The notes below the pieces were generated by a model, which saw nothing but the letters and a program-made list of their open reading frames with translations, had not been told where the DNA came from and did no database searches. Source: Paenibacillus sp. FSL R5-0345 (lineage in GTDB: Bacteria; Bacillota; Bacilli; Paenibacillales; Paenibacillaceae). Taken from it: DNA of 64,000 nucleotides. Numbering within the stretch: the stretch's first letter is position 1; the number at the start of each line of letters is the position of its first letter. Where the stretch lies: the NCBI RefSeq assembly GCF_000758585.1, contig NZ_CP009281.1, positions 1,674,001 to 1,738,000 on the forward strand, read 5' to 3'. A program made the translations under genes and the position numbers. Positions 32,925-42,435 of the stretch are shown one piece after another.

Positions 32925-34691
32925 GTGATAGAAAACTATCCGAAAATTGGCATCCGCCCGACCATTGATGGCAGAAGAAGAGGTGTCCGCGAATCGCTAG
33001 AAGCTCAAACCATGGGTATGGCACAGCGGGTAGCTAAGTTTATTGAAGAGAACTTATTTTATCCGGATGGCCGCCCCGTGGAATGCATCATTGCCGATTC
33101 TACGATTGGTGGTGTTAAAGAAGCTGCTGCTGCGGCTCAGAAATTTGCCGGGGCTAATGTTGGCGTATCGATTACCGTGACTCCTTGCTGGTGTTATGGT
33201 TCTGAAACGATGGATATGGACGCCTCGATCCCGCATGCGGTTTGGGGCTTTAACGGAACGGAACGCCCTGGCGCGGTCTATCTAGCTGCTGTTCTCTCTG
33301 CTTATGCACAAAAAGGAATTCCGGCGTTTGGTATCTATGGTGAGGATGTTCAGGAGTCTAGCAGTGAGGAGATTCCAGCGGATGTGCAGACTAAATTGCT
33401 GCAGTTCGCCAAAGCTGGGTTGGCTGTCGCTCAAATGAGAGGGAAATCCTATTTATCAATGGGTTCTGTTTCGATGGGGATTGCTGGATCGATTGTGAAT
33501 GAACAGTTCTTCCAAGAGTATCTGGGAATGCGTAATGAATATATAGATATGTCAGAATATGTGCGACGTTTTGAAGAGGAAATTTATGATAAAGAGGAAT
33601 ATAAGCGAGCACTCGCGTGGACCAAAGAAAACTGCCAAGTTGGTGCCGATAATAATCCACAGCATCTGCAAATAAGTGATGATGAGAAAGAGAAGCAGTG
33701 GGAGACTTGTGTCAAAATGACATTGATCGCCCGAGATCTGATGATCGGAAATCCTGTTCTCGCTGAGCTGGGCTTTGAGGAAGAGGCTAACGGCCATAAT
33801 GCGATTGTGGGTGGGTTCCAAGGGCAGCGCCAATGGACAGATCATTTTCCTAACGGGGATTTCATGGAGACAATTCTGAATTCCTCCTTTGACTGGAATG
33901 GCAAACGTTCACCTTATATCGTAGCGACAGAGAATGATAGCCTGAACGGAGTAACGATGCTATTCAATTATTTGCTTACGAATACTGCACAAATATTTGC
34001 GGATGTTCGAACCTTTTGGAGTCCAGATGCAGTTAAGCGTGTAACGGGTCACCAATTAGAAGGTGAGGCAGCACACGGAATACTGCATTTGATCAACTCT
34101 GGTTCGGCTGCTCTTGATGGGACGGGTGAGCAGACGATCGACGGTAAACCTGCGATTAAACCTTTTTGGGAAATTTCGGAGGATGAGGTGGAAGCTTGTT
34201 TGAGCCATACCCAATTCCGCCCGGCTTCTCAAGAATATTTCCGTGGGGGCGGCTTCTCTACAGATTATTTAACTAAAGGCGGGATGCCGGTGACCATGGC
34301 TCGTCTGAACTTGGTTAAAGGGCTTGGACCTGTTCTTCAGCTTGTAGAAGGTCACACAGTTGAGCTGCCTGAAGATGTTCACCATACCTTGGATCAAAGA
34401 ACAGACCCGACATGGCCAACGACCTGGTTTGCGCCTAAGTTAACCAATAGTGGTTCTTTCCAATCGGTGTATGATGTCATGAATAATTGGGGCGCAAATC
34501 ATGGGGCGATCAGCTATGGGCATATTGGAGCGGATTTGATTACACTGGCGTCTATTCTGCGTATTCCAGTCAGTATGCATAACGTTGAGGAATCACGTAT
34601 TTTTAGACCTCGGGTGTGGTCGCTATTTGGTACCGAAGATCTGGAGGGAGCAGATTATAGAGCATGTCAGAACTTTGGACCCCTCTACTAA
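32925..34691 (+). CDS. fucI: L-fucose isomerase
   Basis: 588 residues, the usual FucI length. It converts L-fucose to L-fuculose using Mn2+. Manganese ligands correspond to Glu336 ([10 protein letters not shown]) and Asp360 ([11 protein letters not shown]); the equivalents in Escherichia coli FucI are E337 and D361. Other conserved segments are [18 protein letters not shown] and [13 protein letters not shown]. The start is GTG 32925 behind GAGGAGG. First gene of fucI-kinase-fucA-fucU; it may also isomerise D-arabinose, as other FucI enzymes do. Confidence 0.95.
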   Translation: MIENYPKIGIRPTIDGRRRGVRESLEAQTMGMAQRVAKFIEENLFYPDGRPVECIIADSTIGGVKEAAAAAQKFAGANVGVSITVTPCWCYGSETMDMDASIPHAVWGFNGTERPGAVYLAAVLSAYAQKGIPAFGIYGEDVQESSSEEIPADVQTKLLQFAKAGLAVAQMRGKSYLSMGSVSMGIAGSIVNEQFFQEYLGMRNEYIDMSEYVRRFEEEIYDKEEYKRALAWTKENCQVGADNNPQHLQISDDEKEKQWETCVKMTLIARDLMIGNPVLAELGFEEEANGHNAIVGGFQGQRQWTDHFPNGDFMETILNSSFDWNGKRSPYIVATENDSLNGVTMLFNYLLTNTAQIFADVRTFWSPDAVKRVTGHQLEGEAAHGILHLINSGSAALDGTGEQTIDGKPAIKPFWEISEDEVEACLSHTQFRPASQEYFRGGGFSTDYLTKGGMPVTMARLNLVKGLGPVLQLVEGHTVELPEDVHHTLDQRTDPTWPTTWFAPKLTNSGSFQSVYDVMNNWGANHGAISYGHIGADLITLASILRIPVSMHNVEESRIFRPRVWSLFGTEDLEGADYRACQNFGPLY

Positions 34692-34721
34692 AATCTTCCC
34701 CTGAAGCAGGTGTGATGAACA

Positions 34722-36167
34722 ATGGTTGATATAATTAAGCTTCTAGCCATAGATCTCGGCGCCAGTTCCGGAAGAGTTATGCTGGGGATATATGATGGAG
34801 ATAGACTGCAAATGGAAGAAATTCATCGGTTTGAGAATACGCCGGTACAGATCAATGGGCACTTATATTGGGATACTCTGAGGCTTTTCCACGAAATGAA
34901 GCAAGGCGTGCAAAAAGCCTTTAGGCAACACGGAGAATTGACGTCTTTAAGTGTGGATACATGGGGAGTTGACTACGGTTTTATCGACAAAAGAGGAATG
35001 ATGCTCTATTCCCCACATCATTACAGGGATCGGAGGATGGAGGCTCACCGTCTCCAATTGGAAGCGCTACTCTCACCGGCAGAGCAATTCCGTATGACCG
35101 GTCTTCAGCCAAGCGTGATTAATACAGTCTATCAGCTGTTCTCTGATTTTCAGGATAATGATTCTCTTATGGAGACCGCGGATACGATTTTGATGATGCC
35201 GGATCTATTTCATTATCTGTTTTCTGGTATTAAAGCAGCAGAGAGTACCATCTGGAGCACAAGCGGCTTAGTGGGTGCTGTCTCTGGAGAACCCTCCTCT
35301 GAATTATTGAGCAGGCTTGGAATTCCGAGTAGTCTAGTTCCACATCAAGTCCAAGCGGGAACGGTTATTGGATCTATCCTACCGGTTATTCAAGAGGAGC
35401 TTAGTGTAGGACCTATAAAAGTGATCGCCGGCGCTTCACATGACACGGCTTCAGCCGTGGCTTCGATTCCTTATACTCGTAAGGATGAAGCAGCATTTTT
35501 AAGCTGTGGTACGTGGTCGTTGGTGGGTATGGAGACGCCTGAACCGGTCATTTCAGAGAGAAGCTATGAATATGGTTTCACAAATGAACGTTGCTTCGGT
35601 AATTCTAACCGTTTGCTAAAAAACACAACGGGACTATGGATTTTGCAGGAGCTCCAAAGGAATTGGGCGAAAGCAGGAGAGAATCTTAGTCAAAGTGAAA
35701 TGGTTGAACTAGCCAAAACGATTAATAGGGCGCCAGCGATCATTGATCCGAATGACCCGCTCTTCAGTACACCAGGTGTGATGATACAGCGGATTAAGGA
35801 ATATTGTGAGCGGACGGGGCAACAGCCCCCTAATACGAAAGCTGAAATTATACGCGTTATCCTTGAGAGCCTTGCGCAATCATACTGTAGAACGATTGAA
35901 GAAATGGAAGAGATCACCGGCAAGACAATCACTATCATTCATATGGTTGGCGGTGGGATTCAAAATGAGCTATTATGCCAGCTCACCGCTGATGCTACGG
36001 GTAGAGAAGTCGTTGCGGGACCTGTGGAGGCCAGTGGAATTGGCAATATCATTGTCCAACTGGCTGCGCTGGGAAAATTGGATGTTTCCGAGGGGAAAGA
36101 GTTCGTGGCACAATCCTTTACCTTTAAGACATACCAGCCTTCTGTGGGAAAGAACTCTAAAAAATAG
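34722..36167 (+). CDS. FGGY-family kinase, L-fuculokinase role (rhamnulokinase-like sequence)
   Basis: 481 residues. ATP-dependent sugar kinase of the FGGY family: N-terminal phosphate loop LAIDLGASSGRVMLG, VDTWGVDYGFID and HHYRDRRM in the sugar-binding domain. In the C-terminal half are ASHDTASAVASIP, SCGTWSLVGME and IHMVGGGIQNELLCQLTADATGR. These motifs are closer to RhaB than to classical FucK, but the gene sits between fucI and fucA, so the substrate should be L-fuculose. A separate rhamnose pathway is not present in the window. RBS-like GCAGGTG before ATG 34722. Confidence 0.88.
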   Translation: MVDIIKLLAIDLGASSGRVMLGIYDGDRLQMEEIHRFENTPVQINGHLYWDTLRLFHEMKQGVQKAFRQHGELTSLSVDTWGVDYGFIDKRGMMLYSPHHYRDRRMEAHRLQLEALLSPAEQFRMTGLQPSVINTVYQLFSDFQDNDSLMETADTILMMPDLFHYLFSGIKAAESTIWSTSGLVGAVSGEPSSELLSRLGIPSSLVPHQVQAGTVIGSILPVIQEELSVGPIKVIAGASHDTASAVASIPYTRKDEAAFLSCGTWSLVGMETPEPVISERSYEYGFTNERCFGNSNRLLKNTTGLWILQELQRNWAKAGENLSQSEMVELAKTINRAPAIIDPNDPLFSTPGVMIQRIKEYCERTGQQPPNTKAEIIRVILESLAQSYCRTIEEMEEITGKTITIIHMVGGGIQNELLCQLTADATGREVVAGPVEASGIGNIIVQLAALGKLDVSEGKEFVAQSFTFKTYQPSVGKNSKK

Positions 36168-36185
36168 GATACGAGGAGAGTACTT

Positions 36186-36836
36186 ATGGATACTTTGGAA
36201 CAAAAATTACGTTTGCAGATTTGTGATATCGGCAGAAATCTGTTTAATAAAGATTTCATCGCCGCCAATGATGGAAATATTTCAGCACGGTTATCAGAGA
36301 ATGAAATTCTTACTACTCCCAGAGCGGTGAGCAAAGGATATTTAGAGCCTCATATGATTGTAAAAGTAAATCTGCAAGGTGAAGTGCTTGAAGCGGCAGA
36401 AGGGTACAGACCTTCAACAGAAACTAAAATGCATTTGAGAATTTATAATGAGCTACCTGAGATGAATGGTGTGGTTCATGCACATCCCCCGTATGCCACT
36501 GCTTTTGCCATTAAAGGTGAGGCACTCGATAAAATGATGATGCCGGAATCGGTTATCATGATCGGGGATATCCCATTAGCGGAATATGGTACCCCTTCGA
36601 CAGAAGAAATTCCAGACTCACTGATGCCTTACCTTGGCAAAAAAACAGCAGTCCTGCTTGAAAATCACGGCGCACTTACTTGGGGAACAGATGTTATGGA
36701 AGCCTATTTGAACATGGAGAGACTCGAATATACGGCTAAAATTACATTCATTACCCGTATGATTGGCGGGGAGAGAGAACTGCCGCAGCATCGGATTGAT
36801 GAGCTGGTTGCGTTGAGATCTTTTTATGGGAAGTAA
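36186..36836 (+). CDS. fucA: L-fuculose-1-phosphate aldolase
   Basis: 216 residues, class II zinc aldolase. It splits L-fuculose-1-phosphate into lactaldehyde and dihydroxyacetone phosphate. GNISARLSENEILTTPR is the phosphate-binding N-terminal part, VVHAHPPYATAFA supplies two zinc His, and ENHGALTWG a third. The catalytic Glu is probably in RPSTETKMHL. GAGGAGAG lies upstream of ATG 36186. Third gene of the fuc operon. Confidence 0.92.
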   Translation: MDTLEQKLRLQICDIGRNLFNKDFIAANDGNISARLSENEILTTPRAVSKGYLEPHMIVKVNLQGEVLEAAEGYRPSTETKMHLRIYNELPEMNGVVHAHPPYATAFAIKGEALDKMMMPESVIMIGDIPLAEYGTPSTEEIPDSLMPYLGKKTAVLLENHGALTWGTDVMEAYLNMERLEYTAKITFITRMIGGERELPQHRIDELVALRSFYGK

Positions 36837-36848
36837 TGAGGTGCTTGG

Positions 36849-37277
36849 ATGTTAAAAAAAATTCCTAAGCTGCTATCTCCGGAACTGGTGCGTGTAATGA
36901 TGGAAATGGGTCATGGAGATGAGCTTGTCCTCGCGGATGCGAATTATCCAGGGCACTCCTTGCACTCAAAAGTATTAAGATATGATGGCATTGGGATACC
37001 TGCTTTACTGGACGCAATATTGGAGCTGATGCCACTTGATCATTATGTGGAACATCAGTTGGCGTTTATGGCTGTGGTTGAGGGAGATCCTACGGTGCCG
37101 GTGATCTGGTCGACATACGAATCGATTATCGTCAAACATGACGCTGAAGCGACGATTAAATATGAGGAGCGGTTTGATTTTTATAATCGTTCAAAGGAAA
37201 GCTACGCTATTGTTGTAACAGGTGAAGAAGCACTTTATGGAAATATTATTATAAAAAAAGGTGTAATTAAGGCCTGA
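36849..37277 (+). CDS. fucU: L-fucose mutarotase
   Basis: 142 residues, RbsD/FucU family, which interconverts the anomers of L-fucose so that isomerase receives its preferred form. LSPELVRVMMEMGHGDELVLADANYP with its catalytic His is diagnostic, as is the C-terminal VVTGEEALYGNIIIKKGVI. It closes the fuc operon 12 nt after fucA and converges with the AraC gene, three bases from its stop. Confidence 0.93.
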   Translation: MLKKIPKLLSPELVRVMMEMGHGDELVLADANYPGHSLHSKVLRYDGIGIPALLDAILELMPLDHYVEHQLAFMAVVEGDPTVPVIWSTYESIIVKHDAEATIKYEERFDFYNRSKESYAIVVTGEEALYGNIIIKKGVIKA

Positions 37278-37280
37278 TAA

Positions 37281-38108
37281 TCAGCGGTTCTGCTTGCGGT
37301 ATTGCAGGGGTGAGCACTTGGCGATGTGCTTAAACACCCGCCCGAAGTGGGCGATGCTGTCAAAGCCTGTATTCTCAGCAATGGTAGTGACTTTAGTGTT
37401 AGTGCTCTGCAAGAGTCGTTGGGCTTCCTTGATCCGAATGTAGTTTAGATATTCAACAATGGTAAATCCAGTGGTTTGCTTGAATAAACGGCAAAGATAG
37501 GTGCTGCTGATGAAAAAGGTTTCGGATAGCTGCTCTAATGTAAGCTTTTCAGCATAATGTGCCTGTAAATAATCGATCATTTCGTAGACTTTAAGCTGCT
37601 TCTCACTGCTCTCAGGAGCGATGGGCTCGCGGCTTATTTCTTGTGCTCTGTTCATTTCAATGAATAACTGGATAAGCAGTGTCTGAAGATAAGGGATCTG
37701 CTGTGATCGATGTTCCTCTTGTTCTTTTAGCATAGCGAAGAGGATATATTCGATGGCTCCTTGTTCATGGACTCCGGGTCGCAGAAGCAAGCTTTGGGTA
37801 GATAAAAAAGGAAAGCTCAGATCATAGTTGGCCAACGTTTTTTGCAGAAAGCTCTCCTCAAAGTTAATCAATATTCGCTCATGCCGTGCTGAACCCTTAG
37901 AAGTGGTGCGGTGGAGTTCATTCTTGTTAATAAATATCAGATCACCTTTGCGCAAGGTATAAATTAGATTGTTAATATAATAGCTGCGCTCACCTGCGAG
38001 TAAATAATAAATTTCATATGTATCGTGATAATGGTCGGAATCCATGCTGAAGGGTCCGGCTCTTTTGATTTGTTCAATGATAAATGGAGGCTCTAGCTCC
38101 TGTTCCAT
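37281..38108 (-). CDS. AraC-family regulator with cupin sensor domain
   Basis: 275 residues from ATG 38108, with GAAAGGAG upstream. The frame is open to 38162 but that region overlaps the likely promoter. The N-terminal cupin region (HYHDTYEIYYLLAGERSYYINN, LRKGDLIFINKNELHRT) senses a ligand. The C-terminal double HTH is complete: YAEKLTLEQLSETFFISSTY, LCRLFKQTTGFTIVEYLNYI and TGFDSIAHFGRVFKHIAKCS. It is divergent from the Gfo/Idh oxidoreductase, which it probably activates, and convergent with fucU. Confidence 0.87.
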   Translation of the reverse strand: MEQELEPPFIIEQIKRAGPFSMDSDHYHDTYEIYYLLAGERSYYINNLIYTLRKGDLIFINKNELHRTTSKGSARHERILINFEESFLQKTLANYDLSFPFLSTQSLLLRPGVHEQGAIEYILFAMLKEQEEHRSQQIPYLQTLLIQLFIEMNRAQEISREPIAPESSEKQLKVYEMIDYLQAHYAEKLTLEQLSETFFISSTYLCRLFKQTTGFTIVEYLNYIRIKEAQRLLQSTNTKVTTIAENTGFDSIAHFGRVFKHIAKCSPLQYRKQNR

Positions 38109-38254
38109 TGTAGATTTGCTCCTTTCAGATAATGAAGCTAATATATGCAAAGTTTCCGTCATATTTGCTAATAATCGCTTAGATTTCGATGTATTTTATA
38201 CTATAAACTATAGAAAGAAACGTCATCTAAATCAATAGCGATGGAGTGATTCTT

Positions 38255-39541
38255 GTGTCGAAGAAGAAATATGTATTCGTAGGTACCGGCGGCCGAGCGG
38301 AATTCTTTTATGGAGAGATTACTACAAATTATCGTGAAACTTCGGAAATCGTAGGCTTTTGCGATGTGAATGGGGTAAGAATGGCTTATGCGAACCGATT
38401 ACTGGAAGGGAAGTATCAGTATCATGCGGTTCCTACTTATAAAGCTCATGAGTTCGATCGTATGATTGAAGAGACTAAGCCGGATGTGGTTATCGTTACG
38501 AGTATTGACCGCACACATCATCGTTACATTATCCGGGCGATGGAGCTTGGCTGTGATGTTATCTCAGAGAAACCGATGACGGTGGATGAAGAAAAATGCC
38601 GGGAGATTCTTGAGGCGATTGATCGAACAGGGAAAAAGCTGCGCGTTACATTCAATTACCGCTATGCCCCGCATAACACCAAAATCCGTGAATTGATCAT
38701 GGATGGAGCCATTGGCGAAGTACTTTCTGTTAACTTTGAATGGCTGCTAAATACACTGCATGGAGCGGATTACTTCCGCAGATGGCATCGGGATAAGCAT
38801 AATAGTGGAGGTCTATTGGTCCATAAATCAACACATCATTTCGATTTGATGAATTTCTGGTTGGGCTCACGTCCGGACACGGTCTATGCCATGGGGGATT
38901 TAAGGTTTTATGGCAGAGAAAACGCAGAGAAGCGCGGCGTGACCGAGTTTTATCAGCGTGCTCATGGTAGTGCAGCAGCCGAAAATGATCCCTTTGCCCT
39001 TCATCTTAAAGATAATGAACAGCTGAAGCAGATGTATTTGGATGCCGAGCATGAAGATGGGTACCTGCGTGATCAAAGCGTATTCGGTGATAATATCAGC
39101 ATTGAGGATACGATGGCAGTCATGGTCAAATACAAAAACAAGACGATTATGAACTATTCACTTAATGCTTATTTGCCTTGGGAAGGCTTCACTGTAGTAT
39201 TTAATGGAACAAAGGGACGGATGGAAGTGAAAGTAGTTGAACAGTCTTATGTAAATGCCGGAGGGAACAAAGAGGATGAAGGGGCCCTAAAGGACAAGCA
39301 GATCACTGTATTCCCACATTTTGCGCCTCCCTATGAAGTGGAGATTGAAGAAGGTGTTGGGGGACATGGCGGCGGAGATCCGGTCATGCTGCGGGATATT
39401 TTTGAACGACCTGTGGAGGATCGGTTTAATCGAGCAGCTTCCCATGTGGATGGGGCGTTGTCTATTATGACCGGGATTGCGGCTAATCGTTCGATAGCTA
39501 CCGGACTTCCAGTGAAGGTGGATCAGTTAATCAAATGGTAG
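38255..39541 (+). CDS. Gfo/Idh/MocA-family oxidoreductase
   Basis: 428 residues from GTG 38255 (ATGGAG 8 nt upstream; GTG 38246 also in frame). The NAD(P) fold is VFVGTGGRAEFFYGE, then DVVIVTSIDRTHHRYI and CDVISEKPMTVDEEKC, containing the catalytic EKP Lys. The C-terminal part has GGLLVHKSTHHFDLMNFWLG (catalytic His region). The family oxidises or reduces sugars or acts as glycosidase by redox steps. Neighbouring fucose genes suggest a sugar substrate, but which one is unknown. Confidence 0.87.
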   Translation: MSKKKYVFVGTGGRAEFFYGEITTNYRETSEIVGFCDVNGVRMAYANRLLEGKYQYHAVPTYKAHEFDRMIEETKPDVVIVTSIDRTHHRYIIRAMELGCDVISEKPMTVDEEKCREILEAIDRTGKKLRVTFNYRYAPHNTKIRELIMDGAIGEVLSVNFEWLLNTLHGADYFRRWHRDKHNSGGLLVHKSTHHFDLMNFWLGSRPDTVYAMGDLRFYGRENAEKRGVTEFYQRAHGSAAAENDPFALHLKDNEQLKQMYLDAEHEDGYLRDQSVFGDNISIEDTMAVMVKYKNKTIMNYSLNAYLPWEGFTVVFNGTKGRMEVKVVEQSYVNAGGNKEDEGALKDKQITVFPHFAPPYEVEIEEGVGGHGGGDPVMLRDIFERPVEDRFNRAASHVDGALSIMTGIAANRSIATGLPVKVDQLIKW

Positions 39542-39549
39542 AAGGAAAA

Positions 39550-39760
39550 AGCTCAAAACCAAAATTAGTAGTAGCCTGTTTGTGAACAAACCGCTGCGGA
39601 GTGGAGGGTTCTTACGATCGCTGTTAAAGCCCAATTTCTGGATAGTAGAAAGATTAGCAGTTGAAATTGGTCTTTAAAGGCGAACACTGGCGTTTCTCCA
39701 GAATCCCTCCACCCCTCCGCTCTGTCTTCACGTCAATTTACTACTATTTTAGATTGAGCT
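39550..39760. repeat. 211-bp imperfect inverted-repeat element (MITE-like)
   Basis: Outer ends AGCTCAA (39550) and TTGAGCT (39754) are complementary. The next blocks also pair: AAAATTAGTAGTA with TACTACTATTTT. Further in, CGGAGTGGAGGGTTCT pairs with AGAATCCCTCCACCCCTCCG, and CCCAATTTC with GAAATTGG. The whole element could fold into one long stem-loop. No open frame fills it. It lies between two unrelated genes, consistent with a short non-autonomous mobile element or a structured RNA. Confidence 0.6.
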
Positions 39761-39774
39761 AAAAAAGTAAAGAT

Positions 39775-39822
39775 AAAAGGCTGCCTCCAAAGTCATTGTG
39801 ATGACTAAGAGACAGCCTTATT
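39775..39822 (-). terminator. intrinsic terminator of TraB/GumN gene
   Basis: On the minus strand AAGGCTGTCTC pairs with GGAGGCAGCCTT (small bulge), with an inner AGTCAT/ATGACT stem and T residues after the stem. Confidence 0.75.
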
Positions 39823-39839
39823 TATTTTGTTATTAGCAA

Positions 39840-41102
39840 TTATTGTTTGACGACGTTAAAGCCGTCTTTTTGTAATTGGGTTACGATGCCGTCATCACCC
39901 AGCATGTGTAGTGCGCCAACAACGACAAGGTAAGTCGCTTTTTTATTACTGTTCAAATACTCTTTAACGTGCTTCGCCATGTTAGCATTTCGATCCGAAA
40001 CGAGACCTTTGTAGTATTCTGGCTCCTTAGCGACCGATTGTGTCATAGCTACGAGCGACTGCTCATCTCCCTGCATCCACATTTGGGATAATGCATCCAA
40101 CGAAGCTGTTGCTGCAGCATTGTCTGTTTGTTTGAGGCTATCGAGTGTATCGAGGAGAAGCTTTTCTTGTAATCCATCTGAGAATTGATCAAACATGTTC
40201 AGCTGCAATTGCATATTTTCCAATTCAATGACCGGTTTATTCAATTTGGCTGCTTTCTGTGTGAAATATAGGTCGATTCCCGTATCAGGTGTATAATCTG
40301 TTGTTTGCATTTGCAGGCTTGAAATGCCTTGAGTAACGACCCATGGCTTATAGGAATCGAATGCATCTCCAGCAAGACCATTCGCTTTCAGAAGCGCAAC
40401 AACTTTGTTATAGGTATCAGCAGATACGTGATCCTTGAGCTTGGATCCATCTGTATAGGAGCCTTTCTCCGTAAGGAACTTTTGAATCTCTGTTTGATCA
40501 ACCTTGGTTAAGTCAACTTCGACCCCAAGATATTGAGAAGCCTCAAAGGCAGCTTCAATTTCCGGGCGCAGCGGGTACATTTTGTCGTTAGCCACATGGA
40601 TAGAACCAAGCAGATAAACGGTGTTACCGTTGTGCTCCACCTTCCATAAGAAACCGGTGCTGCCTGCAGCCTGATTATTGGCTACAAAGGTGATGGTGCG
40701 CTGCGCCGGACTCCATTCTACCTTATAGCCGATCGTTTCTCCTATAAAGCGGACAGGTACATAGGTGACATTATTGATGGTTTTAGGAGCCACCTCTAGT
40801 TTTTTCTTCTCCCCGTTCACCGTTGCTGTGGTGCTGCCGATAGTCAGTGAGAGGGCCAGTCCATTTTTGGTCCCCGTTACGGTTTTCGTCTTTTTATTCC
40901 AATTCAAATTTACATTAAGCTTCTCTAGAAGTGGACGCATAGGAACCAAGGTAGTTCCTTTTTCTACAACAGGGTTAGCATTGCCTAACTTCACTTCGGT
41001 TCCGTCAATCCATACGCCGACAGGTTTTTCAGCCGCATGGGCAGTGGTAAAGACAGACATAACAATGAAAATGGATAAAAATAATGCACCTAGCTTTTTC
41101 AT
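39840..41102 (-). CDS. secreted TraB/GumN-family protein with N-terminal stalk (copper amine oxidase N) domain
   Basis: 420 residues. Signal peptide MKKLGALFLSIFIVMSVFTT with cleavage after AHA. Residues ~30-145 are the copper-amine-oxidase-N/stalk repeat common in Paenibacillus secreted proteins (WIDGTEVKLGNANPVVEKGT, LVPMRPLLEKLNV, YVPVRFIGETIGYKVEW). The rest is a TraB/GumN domain: TVYLLGSIHVANDKMYPL with the GSIH motif, and VVVGALHMLGDDGIVTQL at the C-terminus, whose His/Glu positions are proposed metal ligands. It is probably an envelope-attached metalloenzyme, activity unproven. Terminator directly downstream. Confidence 0.85.
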   Translation of the reverse strand: MKKLGALFLSIFIVMSVFTTAHAAEKPVGVWIDGTEVKLGNANPVVEKGTTLVPMRPLLEKLNVNLNWNKKTKTVTGTKNGLALSLTIGSTTATVNGEKKKLEVAPKTINNVTYVPVRFIGETIGYKVEWSPAQRTITFVANNQAAGSTGFLWKVEHNGNTVYLLGSIHVANDKMYPLRPEIEAAFEASQYLGVEVDLTKVDQTEIQKFLTEKGSYTDGSKLKDHVSADTYNKVVALLKANGLAGDAFDSYKPWVVTQGISSLQMQTTDYTPDTGIDLYFTQKAAKLNKPVIELENMQLQLNMFDQFSDGLQEKLLLDTLDSLKQTDNAAATASLDALSQMWMQGDEQSLVAMTQSVAKEPEYYKGLVSDRNANMAKHVKEYLNSNKKATYLVVVGALHMLGDDGIVTQLQKDGFNVVKQ

Positions 41103-41313
41103 TAGTAGGACACTCCGTTTCTAAGATAATGTAAGCTGTAATTCACTCACTTCATGATTTTAACGTATTTTTCCATAAATAGTTATATATTTTGTTACTT
41201 CGTTCAAAAGTCAAAATAATGCACATCAAAGCAAAAATCACCCCTATTAGATCCTGTTCACTCTCCTTATCATGAGACGTAAGAACGAAGAGTCTGAAGG
41301 GAGCAAGAAACTT

Positions 41314-42435
41314 ATGTGGAGCAGTGCGATTGAAGATGCGATAGAGAAGGTACGTAAGAACATAGATCGGTTCGGGGGCAGTTTCCCTCATGTCAGCAAG
41401 AATGGAGCTTACCAGCTCAATAACAACGACGACTGGACTAACGGATTCTGGAGTGGCATGTTGTGGTTGTGCTATGAATATACGCAGGATGACAGCTTCC
41501 GTATTGCGGCATCTCATACCGTAGAGGATTTCCGGCGCCGTTTCGCGGCAAAGACGGTGCTTGATCATCACGATATCGGATTCTTGTATTCGTTATCCTC
41601 CAAAGCCCAGTGGATGATAGAAAAAGACGAATCCGCACGTCAGTTGACATTGCAAGCGGCAGACTTACTACTGAAGCGCTGGCGCACAGACGGTGGATAT
41701 ATTCAGGCTTGGGGACCTATCGGAGATGCCCAAGAAGGCGGGCGCATCATTATTGATTGCCTGTTGAATCTACCTCTTCTGTACTGGGCGGAACAACAGA
41801 CCGGGGATTCCATATACCGGCAAGTGGCGATCATGCAGGCGGATAAGACGAAACGTTATCTGGTGCGGGGAGATGACAGCTCCTACCATACGTTTTTCTT
41901 CGATCAGAAGACCGGAGAGCCGATTGGGGGCGCTACGCACCAAGGCTATACTAACGGATCGACTTGGACGCGCGGTCAGGCTTGGGGCGTCTACGGTTTT
42001 GCATTATCTTACCGTTATACTAAGGATCCATTGTATTTGGAAACGTCCAAGCGGATGGCCCGTTATTTCCTGGAGCATTTGCCACAGGATCATGTCGCTT
42101 ATTGGGACTTCAATGCACCGGTATCCGCGGATACTTATCGGGATAGTTCGGCATCTGCAATTGTTGCGGCCGGACTTCAGGAGCTGCTAGAGCTAATGGA
42201 TGAGGAAGATCCCGAACGAGCTTATTTTCAGCAGGGATTAATACAGTCGATGACTTCACTTGTGCAGAACTATTCCACGATCGGTGAAGACGCGGAGGGG
42301 CTGCTGAAGCATGGTTCTTACCATGTGCGCGGCGATCTTTCTCCGGATGATTTCATGATCTGGGGGGATTATTTTTATCTCGAAGCGTTGCTGCGGCTGC
42401 AAAAAGGCAGCAGGGGGTACTGGTATGAACGCTGA
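41314..42435 (+). CDS. glycoside hydrolase family 88, unsaturated glucuronyl hydrolase
   Basis: 373 residues from ATG 41314 (GGGAG about 10 nt upstream; an earlier ATG at 41272 has no RBS). Alpha/alpha-barrel enzyme that removes the unsaturated uronic acid left at the non-reducing end by a polysaccharide lyase. The two essential Asp of the family are present: Asp87 (DHHDIGFLYS) and Asp148 (IIIDCLLNLP), matching D88 and D149 of the characterised Bacillus enzyme. No signal peptide, so intracellular. The last 11 bases overlap the heparinase-like gene, so lyase and hydrolase are made together. Confidence 0.88.
   Translation: MWSSAIEDAIEKVRKNIDRFGGSFPHVSKNGAYQLNNNDDWTNGFWSGMLWLCYEYTQDDSFRIAASHTVEDFRRRFAAKTVLDHHDIGFLYSLSSKAQWMIEKDESARQLTLQAADLLLKRWRTDGGYIQAWGPIGDAQEGGRIIIDCLLNLPLLYWAEQQTGDSIYRQVAIMQADKTKRYLVRGDDSSYHTFFFDQKTGEPIGGATHQGYTNGSTWTRGQAWGVYGFALSYRYTKDPLYLETSKRMARYFLEHLPQDHVAYWDFNAPVSADTYRDSSASAIVAAGLQELLELMDEEDPERAYFQQGLIQSMTSLVQNYSTIGEDAEGLLKHGSYHVRGDLSPDDFMIWGDYFYLEALLRLQKGSRGYWYER

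Noticed and set aside
39550..39760. Attenuator or riboswitch for the TraB/GumN gene
   Set aside because: The element is downstream of that gene, not in its leader.
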